In this document: one piece after another, positions 1-11,254 of the stretch
Layout: the number at the start of each line of letters is the position of its first letter
Position numbering within the stretch: position 1 is the stretch's first letter
From: Mimachlamys varia
Lineage: Eukaryota > Mollusca > Bivalvia > Pectinida > Pectinidae
Direction: 5' to 3'
Length of the DNA stretch: 64,000 bases
Assembly (NCBI GenBank): GCA_947623455.1
Contig: OX392545.1
Span: 26,425,001-26,489,000 of the forward strand
Position numbers and translations under genes: made by a program
The notes under the pieces: generated by a model
Databases searched by the model: none
The model's input: the letters and a program-made list of their open reading frames with translations, nothing else
Told to the model about the DNA's origin: nothing

Positions 1-59
1 GGACTCTTCAGTGAGTCGTTATTGGCTTACAAAATTGTGCTACAGTGTATCGCCTCATA

Positions 60-605
60 ACGTAATCAATGGCGTCACCATTTGTAACGTCGCGTTTGAT
101 TTGCTGATTTATAAGGGGAGATAATCCCATAATAAAAGTTGCTTTTCACAGGGATTATATTAAATGATTAAATGATAAGGATTAACTACAATGTATTTTT
201 ATGTTATTTAGCCATAACACAAAAAAGGAGTGTACTCTAACCATAAACCGCTTCGCAGTTTATTTAGAGTACACTCCATTTTTTATGTTATGACTCAATA
301 AAAAATAATTGGAGTAAACCCTTCAATAATTGCCCAGACATCTTTCATTTTTAATATCAATCAAAAGGAAGTCAGGCTTTAAATGGGAACCGTGAACTCT
401 TCGAACTTTAGACGTCCGCCGAAGGTCGAATCAGTCTTGATAGATGTATTTAGCTTAAGCAGTTATAACCCCATATAATTTAATCTATACCCTGCGAAAA
501 TCCACTTGTAGATTAAAAACTATTACAAATTAATGCGCTGCTGCATCAGCCAATCAAAAGCGACGTTATAAACGGCGACGTCATTTTCTACGTTATGGGC
601 GGATA
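60..605. repeat. Element with inverted arms, also present near 14.3 kb
   Basis: The arm at about 60-125 and the arm at about 530-605 are inverted relatives: both carry TAACGTCGCxTTTGATTxGCTGAT on opposite strands. A related single arm, inverted relative to the 530-605 copy, lies at about 14290-14480, where similarity continues through a GCAGGGTAT-like stretch. This looks like a non-autonomous DNA element. No coding sequence is visible, and the ends are approximate. Confidence 0.5.
207..291. repeat. Long hairpin (foldback) inside the first repeat
   Basis: Left arm 207-240 contains GGAGTGTACTCTAA and right arm 260-291 contains TTAGAGTACACTCC, each flanked by A/T runs and TAACA/TGTTA ends. The loop (ATAAAC...GTTTAT) is itself a small inverted repeat. 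The whole can fold into one near-continuous stem of about 30 bp. Confidence 0.6.
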
Positions 606-1715
606 ACATAATTTTTTTAACCAATAAAAAAGCTTGTTTCAACAAGATTAAATTAGTCAGCGATAACACTGTATGTGATTGTACTTAACCTGTCAGAGTA
701 TGAAATATCTTGTACACAAACATTTTATTTCCAGATCTACAGTGGTCAACGGTGACCTTAAACAATAATATATTCTGTACGCATGCTTTTCATTCCAAAA
801 GTGGTCAACAGCGACCTTTAATTGACCTTTCACCCTTAACCTTAACCGATGTTCACCAAAATCTATTCAGGTGTAGATCCTGATAGTGTGATGTAATGGT
901 GTAAATATGAAATACGTTTTTGGAGGGGTTTCTGCTCTTCTATTTACGCCTGGGAGGGGGTAAAATTTGATACGCTTAATAAATAAAGATATCTCTTTTT
1001 TATAAATGTATCATAATACTATTCAAACTAATTTAGAATTCTTATCATGTGATTTTAAATTGATGTTTTGATAAAACTGGGACCACCAGGAATATATGTC
1101 ATTGGCTGACCTTAGCTATGTAAATAATATACACATTGTGCTAAATAAACTGAGATAAATAGTATCTTTTACAGTATAAATAGCAAGACATGCACTAAAT
1201 ACGTCAGCGAGTCATTCGACTCCTAATGTCCTGTATCATAATTCAACATGCTACACCATAAAATCGTAAAGAATGCGTTGTCAACAGCTAAGGTTATTCA
1301 AGGACGTCATCCTGGTGTAAGCGATGAGCGTGTATTTTGGGTTGAGTGCGAATGTAATTGGGCCACTGCTACACACTCGTGAATAATACCAAAATATTAG
1401 CCACACTTGTGAAAGATATTTCGTATTACTGAAGGTTCATTTTTATGTTCAAACCATGGGACTGACCTCCGAAGGCCTAAGAGACAGTGTCGAATTAGGA
1501 AAATGAAAAATAAATAAAACCTTCTTTTTTGATTAAATGAAGTATTCCTTGGACAAATAGGAATAGATTGTGTATTAACAGTGGGAACTGACTACTCGGC
1601 CTCAAGTGGGGAGTGCAGAACGCGGTCCTATAGTGGACAATAAATAAACTCTTTAAAATATTAATTCCTCCCAAGTATAACAGATAATATCCTTATTTCA
1701 TCTGAAACATCATTT
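606..1715. other. Intergenic DNA with no gene seen
   Basis: No open frame with family resemblance was found on either strand. The stretch holds AT-rich sequence and two short GTGGTCAAC-containing repeats near 733 and 800. Confidence 0.5.
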
Positions 1716-2080
1716 AGAAAAGGAGATTCAGTTTTGTATTAACTGAGGGTCAGATTCCGTTTGGGTTAAGTGGCCGTGCCAATAAGGGAATCGTTTCTTT
1801 GTCATCTTTTTTTCGTATGAATGACAGGGTATTGACCAAGTCTGGTCTGAAGCTTTCTCGGGTAAAGATGAATCAATTTTGTAGTAACGGTGGGTGTAAC
1901 TCTTTGGTGGCCGATGGGCCAAATAAGGGATATTTTGTAGTTTCTTTGAATTCGATAGCCAATGAACATTGATAATGAACAGGTACAAGGTACTTTATCT
2001 GTTTACACATCAAAATATAATGGGACCATTTGACGTGATCTGACGTCATGCAAACGAGCAGGAAACCAATATCACAGGAA
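1716..2080 (-). repeat. Dispersed repeat, inverted copy of 12490-12850
   Basis: On the minus strand this segment matches 12490-12850 over most of its length. Shared landmarks are GCTCGTTTGC with GACGTCA next to it, TTTTGATGTGTAAACA, a GGCC...CCCATC block, a CATTCAT...GAC block and ACCCAAA at the far end. The 86-codon open frame inside it is an accident of the repeat. The family was not identified. Confidence 0.55.
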
Positions 2081-2243
2081 GTGACGTGTCATCAGGAAGT
2101 AAACTTCAAAGAGCATCTTATTGCCAGGCAGCATGTATTGAATTGTAATTGATTTATACTGAACAGCACAACAACGTCGTGTGTTTTATTATGGACAGGA
2201 ACATAGTCATATACGTGTAAGGTTGTGTAAAAAAAATCAAGAT

Positions 2244-2660
2244 AATACCAAAGCGTCATCAAAAGTATAATTCGAACTCAAAACGATTTAACTAGAGGCA
2301 AAATATAAACAAAGGAAATATTTGCATGGAGACCCGCGTAAAAGTCCAAGATAATAAGACAAGGTGTTCCGGAAGAGTAAGTGTCTTCTGCTTCATCGAC
2401 GACACCCGCCATGTAAGCCTTGGCCCCGGTTTCATCAGCGTTCCATAACTTAAAGAATCTCCTAAACTTAAAAAATCTCCATATGAAAGCATTACATAAT
2501 TTAAGGAAAGTTCCTTAACTAATGATTTTCCCCTTAACTTTTGTAATGCTTTCCTATGGAGATGTTTAAGTTAAGGAATCTTCTTAAGTTAAGGAACGTT
2601 GATGAAACCAGGGCGCGGTCACATCCACGTAAACATCAATCCTCAAAATAAGAACCAAGT
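2244..2660 (+). repeat. Dispersed repeat B, copy 1 (split by a foldback insertion)
   Basis: Starts AATACCAAAGCGTCA and shares GTGTTCCGGAAGAGTAAG, CTTCTGCTTCATCGAC and GTAAACATCAATCCTCAAAA with the copies at 8959-9170 (same orientation) and 17556-17760 (opposite orientation). A terminal fragment is at about 14095-14145. Relative to the uninterrupted copy at 8959, this one is split between TCTTGG and GGTCACATCC by the foldback at 2424-2616. Confidence 0.75.
2424..2616. mobile_element. Foldback MITE nested in repeat B
   Basis: A 193-bp palindromic insertion. The left arm begins CCGGTTTCATCAGCGTTCC and the right arm ends GGAACGTTGATGAAACC, with further internal arm pairs (CTTAAAGAATCTCC, TCTCCATATGAAAGCATTA) matched on the right. 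The precise fit into repeat B dates the insertion after that copy settled. It has no coding capacity. Confidence 0.75.
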
Positions 2661-3311
2661 CATCATTGTCAATTAGGTTATAACTTGGTACGAATCCCCT
2701 GGCACGTTTTAAAGTATAGGTGGCAGCGTTGCGGGATCCCTGTGCAAGGATTTAAACTTACTATGCTACAATGGCACCCAGTTAAGATAATCCTTCGTAC
2801 TGCATGGTAAAAAAAAGTAATGCCGCCGCATTTAATATATGTTTTTGTCAAACCCATTTAGGGCAGTGACCAATATAAGCGAAATGAAGGGAATATTTGT
2901 AATCCTTCTCCTTTAGTATGGCTGAATTTATTTCAACCAAATTCTGTCCAGACCACCATTTAGCAACAACTTATTAGTTTTAACAGAGGGTTTAGTTCCT
3001 TTGCAGCACTGTAGGGGAACACTGTAATAAGTTATTTTATACTTGTCGTTTAACCCAATGCTGTATGAGGCGAAGGGAACTTTATATATATCGAGGATTG
3101 CTTTTAAGGAGCAGAAGGCTGAACAGATATGGTACATTAAATTATACATTGAAATTACACAAAACAGTCCGAGTCGGAAAACCCAAACAATCAGGCATTT
3201 TGTAGTATCAATTTGTTCAATATTTTATTTATTGCTGAATGATTGTTTATCTAAGGGAACACTTACATCTGACCATTGTTTAATTTTGATAAGTAGGTGA
3301 TAGATATGGCT

Positions 3312-3326
3312 GGGGGGGGGGGGGGG
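3312..3326. repeat. Poly-G tract (15 G)
   Basis: An uninterrupted run of 15 G in AT-rich DNA, a likely length-unstable homopolymer. The longer run at 37588-37606 (19 C) lies inside the SUOX intron. Confidence 0.9.
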
Positions 3327-3499
3327 TTGTCGGTAGGGATTGGCCGGACCACTCGGACTACCTCTACTCATACATATATTTAATAAATTGAAGTAACAAT
3401 ATTAATGATTTAAATTTCTTTAACATCACGGCCATTATAACAAAGTGAGAGTGAAAGAGAATGACAGATATTTAGATTGAGAGAGAGATAGCTAAGTTA

Positions 3500-3501
3500 C
3501 A

Positions 3502-3570
<69 letters not shown>
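3500..3570. repeat. (AT)n(TG)n compound microsatellite
   Basis: About 27 bases of AT followed by about 42 bases of TG dinucleotides, then a degenerate GTGTGTG tail. The open frame on the minus strand here (poly His-Thr) is spurious. Confidence 0.95.
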
Positions 3571-3571
<1 letters not shown>

Positions 3572-4528
3572 GTGTGTGTTCGTGTATTTTTGAAAGAGCA
3601 CGCTTGAATTATAAAAGTCGAGCGTGGAAAATTATAGATGTACGATGAATGGAATGGCTCGGTACTAAGCACCAAATAAGACCTATAATGATAAAGCAAT
3701 AATAACGTAAGTGCACTAAAATCATATTAATACTAATTAATGCTAATACTCTAACTTCTTCTTCTTAAATAGCTTAATTAATTGTTAAGATTGACCAAAA
3801 CAAACTGGCAATGAGCCAAAGCTGAGTACAAAATATATATTGTTTAAAATCCAACAGGAAGGCATCTAACGAGGGACGGGTAATGCAGAGCCAACGTTTG
3901 AAATAGTCATGCATGCATGTAACAAGAATAATCATCCTTGGTCGATTTATTATCAATTTGAGCGATACAGGCCGTCTAACCTCTTTTACATTCCTCATGT
4001 AACAGGGGACACAATTCTGAAACTTCACGCTCTACATAACATCAACTCGGATAAAAGGGACAGAAAGCAATACTACAAACATACGTGATTTATAAAGGAC
4101 AGCATTCTCATGTTCAGGAGTATTAAGTTACTGATACCTGTGTCATCCCCTTGACCTAACTTACGTCAGTCAGTAATAATGCCCCAACACAAGTCAGTGA
4201 CACCAAACACGTTTAACACAACAGAGAGAGATAAAGTTTGTGTTCATATGGGTGTTACCTTTCCAAAACTAGTAATTCTGTATTTATTGAGGTTTGGTTT
4301 AGTTATATTTGGTCTTAAGTCATATAACAGCTTGGGAATACGTGTATAAATAAAATACCTCCCGGTGTATGCGATGTGATGCGTGTTTGAAGTGCGTGTG
4401 TACTTGAGAGGCAGCGTATGATCGTGTGCGCCTCCTAACATCTACCATTGTAATTTTTAAGTGACGTGTGCATACTTGTGCATTGTTTTTTTTATGTTTT
4501 TGAACTTTAATTCTGAAGTTGGGTTTAC

Positions 4529-5496
4529 TAAGAATGTGCTGATGCACAGGCAAAGCACATGTGATACCCATCACATGGGCAAGTGCATTTTCTGTGGGAA
4601 CATGTGGTCGGATCCCTGCTGCAATTGTCATGACATACCAAAGCAGATCGATTCCATAGCAGGCATACATACAGCCTCGGATAAAGTTTCCACCCATTCT
4701 TCCGTTTATCTCAAGCAGCTTCGGACCTTTCGACGTCATCTTCATTTCTACGTTAAAAACTCCGTTGCGCAAGCCGACATCGATGCAACAGTCAGCTGCT
4801 GCTGTCCTGAGTTGAGCGACTTTGGATGGGGAGAGACATGATGGAAAGGATGTTGATGTCTCCACAAAACATCCTGGTCTTGTAGGACCGTTGTCTGAAA
4901 CAATGGCGGCAACTACATCTCCTCGGTAGATAATCACCTCGATGTCGTGTTCAGTACCATCGAAATATTCCATCAACATCATCGAATTTCCTTCGCCTAG
5001 CATTTTCGCATGCTTGCTGTACAGTCGTCGACATTCTGGTTCATCTGTAACCAGCACCACCCCATTCGCATGTGTCCCATTTTCCGGCTTCAGCATTGCA
5101 GGCAGTCCAACTGTCAAAATGGCAGCCCTTAACGCATCCTCTCCTAAAATTGTAGCAGACCTGGCGGTGTACTTGTATGTTCGCGGAAAATGTTGTATGC
5201 CATCGGATTGTTCCTGCAAGTAAAGGTGCGCTGAACTTTTGTTCCTAGCATTTGTTGCTCCCGTCACACCGCTTCCTCCTTTCAGAGACAATTTCTCACA
5301 CAAATAAGCAACTAGTGGTCCACATGCATCTCTGAAAGTACAACATCCGTCAACTGACAATTTCTCTGCCGACACACTTTGAAATATTCTGTCGGCGTTG
5401 AATTCGTCTTGGCGATGATCGGTAAAAATCGTACTGTATGTACTGGTATACTTCGTCCGATGGAAAGGTGTTTGGTTTGGAATCCACAAGAATGAC
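4529..5496 (-). CDS. CARNS1: CARNS1-like large ATP-grasp exon with a one-base frameshift
   Basis: Acceptor CTGTTACAG precedes 5496. Frame one gives VILVDSKPNTFPSDEVYQY then IQYDF; after the T5 run (A5 on the plus strand, 5424-5428) the family sequence continues in the next frame as TDHRQDEFNAD and stays open for about 300 codons. Reading four T instead of five would restore one frame. It contains ATP-binding KPENGTHANG, the acidic EYFDGTEHD loop and the metal-binding EINGRMGGN. The 3' end is uncertain: a GTAAAC donor at 4528 fits where family similarity fades (after HQHIL), and a second candidate, GTATGC at 4475, would add 18 non-conserved residues. Confidence 0.7.
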
Positions 5497-5929
5497 CTGT
5501 AACAGAAATGTAACTCATGTAATGTTTTAACGACACGTACTAATTAATCAGAAACACAATTTTGAAAAACAAAAAAAAACAAAACAAAAACAAAAAAATA
5601 TTGATAATGCTTCCTTAAAATGTCATCTGGGCTGGAATAAAGACTACGTGTTACAGAATTGATCGAGTATCCTATCAACTATTAACGGCAATTGAATGAC
5701 AAAGATTCAAGAATTTAACCGAAACACTCGGACCAATACCTTGCATGCAACACAACGTATGCTGTACTTGTCTACAAAGGCTAGTTGTGCTACATACAGT
5801 AATAGCAGGTCAGAAGTTAGTTTTAATAATGTTAACGAAATAGTTTGACCTTTGGCCTTTATAAGGCATTGACCAGATTATGGTAGTGGACGCCAGTTTA
5901 AATGACGGTTACTGCACTGTGTTTCATGG

Positions 5930-6170
5930 GCACGATACCTTACTCTACTTGTTTCAGTCTATTCAGTTGTAAATGAGTATGTGGTTGGACAGTTCTAGAC
6001 TATTGTAGAAATGCTAGCTATGAGTGCCGAAATGGCAGCACCGGCTGAATATTCCCCATAGACATGAGAACAATATTGGCTGGTTTTTAATGCTCTATAA
6101 CCACACGGATAATAATTTGAGAATCGCCTCTAGAAGATCAATTATTTAAGTTGTTATAAAGCGCTATATA
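5930..6170 (+). repeat. Dispersed repeat D, copy 1
   Basis: Shares AATGAGTAxGTGGTTG, CTAGCTxTGAxxGCCG, AATGGCAGCA and GAGAACxATATTGG with 19780-19940 in the same orientation. This copy ends in AAGCGCTATATAAGAAG, a tail sequence reminiscent of mollusc SINE 3' ends. The class is inferred only. Confidence 0.55.
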
Positions 6171-6407
6171 AGAAGAATTTATGAATTTAGAAGTAAAATT
6201 TTACTAGTTCTGTATAATTTCAAATCGTGTACTACGAAAATGTGTATATTATGTACCGTGCCTTCACATTATCTTTATTACCATGCATATATCCCATCAT
6301 TCCATTAAACAAGTCAAGTTATAACATTGACCATTTGTTTGACTGTTACCTGACTGTGAATTAGATTTCCTAAAGTAGTACGTGACATATAGTTATCCTA
6401 TGATGGC

Positions 6408-6592
6408 ATATTTCTGCCATCGAGTTGCCGACTTACGACTTAAATATGTCGACATATTTCGGGAAAGATGTCGACATCATAAAAAAAATTGTCGACATAA
6501 ACCGAAAAATATGTCGACTTAGAAGTTTATTTGCCGAGATACAAATGTACTTATGCCGTGATTACTATCTAGGAAGTCGACAACTCGGCTTT
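6408..6592. mobile_element. GTCGAC-rich MITE with inverted ends
   Basis: The left end (GAGTTGCCGACTTACGACTT) and right end (reverse complement GAGTTGTCGACTTCC) are imperfect inverted repeats, and the body carries four or more ATGTCGACAT-like palindromes. About 185 bp, no coding sequence. Confidence 0.55.
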
Positions 6593-7863
6593 ATATCGTG
6601 TTAGTGCTCGGATGTGCCATCGACATGCCAGTTACATCGCCTAATAAGTTCCGTCATTCGAAAGACGAAAACGAGGCTGTGTTTAGGATGTGTTACCAAA
6701 TCACTGAAGCGATTCCTCGGGAGATTGGTGAGTATATATATCGTGCACAAATAAGACAATCAGATCGAAAAAAGCAATGTAGATATGCTTGCAAAAGGAA
6801 TGTAATCTTACTGTAGCAGTATATAGTACATTGTATATAATTATTTCACCCAAAAATGTCAACCCAATTTATTCTGTACAATATTACATTCTCACTTCAG
6901 GACATTTGCTATGCTATGCTACAGGAGTTTCATTCACTGGAAAATCTGTCTACTGTGGTCTGCTGTATGTTTAATTAATTGTGTTAACCGGAGTACTACC
7001 GGTATGTTTATTTGAATAGAATAAGTTATGCATTAATATAGGCCTGGTCTAGCTTGGAAAATGTACCAGGCTTATCATAAATAAGTAAGTGGCCAAATTA
7101 AGAAAAAAAATAGAATCTTTAATACATCATAATTTATATTTCCATCAGATTTTGGAAGTATAAATCAGTTCAACACTCGAAATAAGAAAATTTAAATAAA
7201 TCGAGGGAGGTAACTCTTGAATATTAGTACATGTACATGTAAAACCTAATTTTCTTTATTATTCAGAAGCACAAATTGACCTTTGACCTCAGAACAAAAT
7301 CTATAAACAAGATATCCTTAAAAAAGATAAACGGCGACTATTAATGCTGATCATAATGAAGTTTATACAGGTGCCATATGGTTTTACTACGGCATACGTA
7401 TGACTATTTTTACAACACATGGAATATATATTGACAACCGTATGATGAACTCGGAATATAAAATTCACGCGATTCGCTAGTAATTCAGTGATAATTAATA
7501 TTTGATAATGTTTAAATTAAAGAGGCCTATATGAGTATGGTCACATGGCCTATCCCATCATAATTTAACTCCTGCAATAGCTTTTACAATTCATGTCCTA
7601 ATTTGAGAATGTTGTATAGCATAATAACTCTCTTTACATGAAATTCACATAGCTTCGCCACCTGGTTAAGCCAATGCTAGTTACATGTATACAATGTACT
7701 ATTTACTGTTACAGTAAGTTTTCTTCATATTGCAGCATATTTCGATCTGTTAGCCATATTTGTGCACGATATACTCACAAACTTTCTTAGGAGTCCGGTC
7801 TACTCGGTACTCTGTATTCCAGATACCCACTTAAAATGAAAATGTATATGAATATATTTTGAA

Positions 7864-8870
7864 TGACCGAATTAGATATCATGAAAGCTGTTCAAAAGCT
7901 AAGTACAAATAAAGGATGTGGCAACGATAAAATCCTGAATGAATATATCAAGAGTTTTTTATGAGTTTTTGAGCAATAACTTTAGAATCGTGTTTAGGAA
8001 AACTTTTACATCTATATTAAATAACAGATTGAACCAGCTATCTGACCAAATTGACTTTATTTATGGAAACCAAGCTTGCTTTAGGAAAGGTTATTCAACC
8101 ACAGAAATGATGTAGCTATATTAAAGTTATATTAATTGTTATTTCATTGACTTTAAAAAGGCCTTTGATATGGTCTGGAGAGTAGGCCTTTGGAGGAAAA
8201 TGGTGAAGAGTAATATTACAGGCAAAATATTAAATATAATATGCAACTTATATAGTATGTACTGATTCTGGGTCATGTGTAAAAAATGTGTCAAAAAGAA
8301 AAAAATATCGTCTATACCTGAATGATCATAGGAGTTCCTTATTAATAATGATGTGAAATGTCTCCAGGATATTGATAATCTTGGTCATAAAATTGTTAAT
8401 TGTTTTCTACGTGGACGATACTGTTAAACATGTACTAGCAGAATCGCCCGAGGGCCTACAAGAAGCGTTAGATGTACATACAAATGTATTGATTACAAGA
8501 TAATACTAACAAATCTAAGATAGTTATTTTCTCGAAACGAAAATAAAAAAAACAACAATAAATGTATGCTTAATGGAGAAGAAATTGAAACTGTAGATTC
8601 TTATCCATAACGCGGATTATTATTCAACTATACCGGAAGCTTTGGTAAGGCGAAAAAGAAATTAACTGACCAAGCCAATAAAAAAAAAAAAAGTTGGTAT
8701 AATGAACCCGAAATGATAAAACACATCGGTCCCTGTGTCATCAATACTCTGATAATATCATACAGGAAAAAACGCTTAAAGCCCTTCATTCCAACATGCA
8801 ACTTACAAAATATTACCATCCTAGATATTCTATTTATTAGGTTATTTACATGTTTGTTCACAGACTATAT
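7864..8870 (+). pseudogene. Decayed non-LTR retrotransposon reverse transcriptase
   Basis: Translated fragments in shifting frames follow the LINE reverse-transcriptase order. They are MTELDIMKAVQKLSTNKGCG (pre-finger), NDKILNEYIKSF, NRLNQLSDQIDFIYGNQACF-RKGYSTTEM, IDFKKAFDMVWRVGLWRKM (motif A region), FYVDDTV with LAESPEGLQEAL (catalytic YxDD motif, 8405-8419), and after it a NYTGSFGKAKKKLTDQA block typical of the region after the RT. Several stops and frameshifts make it non-functional. Neither a 5' ORF1 nor a clear tail is visible. Confidence 0.8.
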
Positions 8871-8958
8871 CTGACCTGGACAGTATGTTAAGGTTATCAA
8901 CTGATTGGTCCTCATCTTAGAAGGCTTTCAACAAAATATTACTATAACAAAATCAGAG

Positions 8959-9170
8959 AATACCAAAGCGTCAACAAAACCATAATCCGAACTCAAAATC
9001 GATTAAACTAGGGGCAAAATAGGAACCAGGGGAAAATTTACATGGAGACTCTCGTAAAAGCACGAGAGAATAAGACCAGGTGTTCCGGAAGAGTAAGCGT
9101 CTTCTGCTTCATCGACAACCGCCATGTAAATCTTGGTCACATCCAAGTAAACATCAATCCTCAAAATGAG
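8959..9170 (+). repeat. Dispersed repeat B, copy 2 (uninterrupted)
   Basis: Begins AATACCAAAGCGTCAACAAA and ends GTAAACATCAATCCTCAAAA. It serves as the empty-site reference for the interrupted copy at 2244-2660. Confidence 0.75.
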
Positions 9171-9359
9171 GATATATTCTTTCTTACGGTTATCCAGAGT
9201 ATGAAATTGGGCTAAGGCCATAAATAGTACTTTATCCTGGGATACCCCTTGTCAAATATTGTCAACCTAGGCTTATTGGATATTGAGAAGAAGTCGTATA
9301 AAGAACAAAAGTTGACGATGGGCAATTTGAGGTTAACACGGCCATAAACTTCAACTTAC

Positions 9360-9530
9360 TTTGATTCCATAATTCTTCAACGTAGTCCGAATCCACTTGA
9401 GGCTAATTAGATCATCTCCTACGACCATTATAGTTTTATTGTCCATCATGTGTCTGTCAGTCTCAGGCAAATGCGTTTTGTCTAATGAATACATGGCTCT
9501 GCAGATTCGGGAATTGTAATTAATCGTTTC
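9360..9530 (-). CDS. CARNS1: CARNS1-like internal exon (57 codons)
   Basis: The exon is open throughout, bounded by CTTTACAG|G and AAA|GTAAGT, and is 171 nt long, so it is phase 0 on both sides. It encodes a stretch that begins ETINYNSRICRAMYSLDK and ends TIMVVGDDLISLKW...LKNYGIK, the opening beta-alpha unit of the pre-ATP-grasp fold. The next exon resumes with VILVDSKP, which completes the second strand. It was found by splice-site reading; it is too short to stand out as an ORF. Confidence 0.75.
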
Positions 9531-11024
9531 CTGTAAAGATACAATTTAGTTATATTTTAAATTGTTTTGTAATTACTAACATTACTTTTTTTCAGTAAGA
9601 TAAACAATTAATAAGTATCTTATTGTGTTGATAATGGTTACGAAAACTGGGAAAGAATTTCATCTTGCACCCAGACTGAACGTACATAAGTTTGTAACAA
9701 TATTTGTCATTTTTTGTTTATTTATTTATTTATTTTTTTATTCCCGACATGCAGGAATACCAAGAAAAATTAAACAGATGATATTAAGATAATAATAATA
9801 AAAAAAATGTTACACGTTTCATTCTTATCATAAGTACAGTTGGAATTATGCTGAAAATTGACAATAATTGTAATATTATCACTTATATTGCTTTTACCTT
9901 TTACACGTTTGTTTAAGTCAAATTCAAGACCAAAATTAATAAATGTTTTTTTTTTGTATTACGTTAGTTTACAAAATGTATGTTGTCTTGTTCTATATGA
10001 ATTTGAGCAACAAGAATGAAATCTATAATAAATAATATGTACATACCTCAGACAGCAGATGAATTGCATGTAACGATTTCCTTTGCGCACAAACTTGTCA
10101 AATGAACATTTAAATAAAAGGTAAACGGTCGCGTGATTAACATACAAATGTGACACTTGCTAACATGATAAGGTAAATGTAATTAAACACTACTGCTTTT
10201 GGCTTTTTAAACGGATGCAAAATACGCCGGTATGATACTTTGTAATACTTTTGCTGATTTGTTAGTCAGTGCCATGTTTATGTGGTAAAAATGCTTACAT
10301 TGATACTTTTGTTACGAAAGGTAATTGTCCTCAGTATGATGTCTATATTTAACGAACACAATAGGTTTTTGTTACTGATGTACTGCCTGAAGAATATAAT
10401 GAGGGCATTGAGTCCTCGTTGTGAGTTTTAATTTGTGGATAATAGGAAATCGTCTTTGGTTATTTCCTACATGACATTTGTCCAAATATAAGTAAAACTG
10501 ACACGAACTATTTATGGTGACCTGTTGAATACTAATGATACACGAGATGAAATGACCATGAACCATAAGACTACTAGAAAAACCTAAATCAAAACTGTTA
10601 CCAAAAAGGTCAAAACATGTCAAAACTTAAAAAAGAAAATTGAATATTTTTCACAAAATGAATCAATATCATTAATACACTATGTAAAAACGTTCATAGC
10701 AACACTTAAGGTCGTAACACATTATCTGACTGAACTGTACACCACTGAAGAAACGTGCATTAAATCTTCAACCTGAAAAAAAAACGAGTGAAGTCCCAAA
10801 CATGTTGAAAAAAATAAAAGAAAAAAACAAATGAGAAACATTTCAATAATTGCATCCGTGCGGTGGTTATAAGAGCCCACAAGAACATTCATACGAATAA
10901 GGATCGTTAACACACTCTCCGAACCATAAGACCACTAGAGAAACCAACACCAAAACTTAAACCGAAAACAGTTAAGCCCAAAACATTAAAAAAAAATAAG
11001 GAACAATCAAATGATTTCAACAAA
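9531..11024. other. Sequence upstream of the CARNS1-like exons, no gene found
   Basis: AT-rich DNA with short homopolymers. A possible further minus-strand exon near 10044-10090 ending CTGAG|GTATGT was considered, but its frame has a stop close upstream. There is a short direct repeat: two GAACCATAAGAC...CTAGA segments near 10560 and 10921. Confidence 0.4.
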
Positions 11025-11025
11025 T

Positions 11026-11240
11026 TGAATAGATGATAAATGATGATAGAAGTATAAATGATGATAGAAGTATAAATGATGATAGAAGTATAAATGATGA
11101 TAGAAGTATAAATGATGATAGAAGTATAAATGATAATAGAAGTATAAATGATAATAGAAGTATAAATGATGATAGAAGTATAAATGATGATAGAAGTATA
11201 AATGATGATAGAAGTATAAATGATCTGATAGAAGTATAAA
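11026..11240 (+). repeat. 18-bp tandem repeat, about 12 copies
   Basis: The unit ATGATGATAGAAGTATAA is repeated head to tail with few substitutions (two units have ATAATAG). Its length is a multiple of three, so both strands give long repetitive open frames; these are not genes. Confidence 0.95.
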
Positions 11241-11254
11241 TAGCATACTGTAAA

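Larger units (their letters stand above)
2661..4475. other. Region downstream of the CARNS1-like gene, no further exon found
   Basis: CARNS1 proteins normally continue roughly 60-90 residues past the last exon seen here, so at least one more exon should lie at lower coordinates on the minus strand. I looked for it across this stretch and found no convincing candidate. Apart from the poly-G and AT/TG tracts the region is AT-rich unique-looking DNA. Confidence 0.4.
5497..9359 (-). other. Intron of the CARNS1-like gene, filled with repeats
   Basis: A 3.9 kb intron. It contains an A-rich tract next to the acceptor, a dispersed repeat near 5930-6170, a GTCGAC-rich MITE at 6408-6592, a decayed LINE at 7864-8870 and repeat B copy 2 at 8959-9170. 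An exon-like plus-strand open frame at about 6598-6730, ending at a GATTG|GTGAGT donor, remains unexplained. Confidence 0.6.
4529..9530 (-). pseudogene. CARNS1: Carnosine synthase 1-like ATP-grasp ligase, partial and frameshifted
   Basis: Two exons are visible, 9360-9530 and about 4529-5496, joined in phase 0 (...NYGIK | VILVDS...) across a 3.9 kb intron with GTAAGT donor and TTACAG acceptor. Family knowledge: carnosine synthase couples beta-alanine or GABA to histidine using ATP in the cytosol. Seen: a Rossmann-like start (MVVGDD...ILVDS), FTDHRQDEFNADRIF, LKPENGTHANG, LMEYFDGTEHDIEV, SDNGPTRPG, NGVFNVEMK and LEINGRMGGNFIRG, all in the order expected of the ATP-grasp half. The reading frame breaks at 5424-5428, where one extra T puts the unshifted frame into a stop at 5350-5352. 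First and last exons are missing. It could be a young pseudogene, an allele, or a functional gene with a base-call error; the otherwise intact 300-codon frame argues for recent or artefactual damage. The symbol is by family only; bivalves may have several paralogues. Confidence 0.75.

Noticed and set aside
4461..5223. Plus-strand frames of 126 and 93 codons
   Set aside because: Antisense shadows of the carnosine synthase-like exon, which carries the real family motifs.
10040..10095. Possible earlier CARNS1 exon ending CTGAG|GTATGT with HAIHLLSE
   Set aside because: The phase would fit exon 9360-9530, but its frame has a TGA a few codons upstream, no good acceptor is seen, and there is no clear family match.
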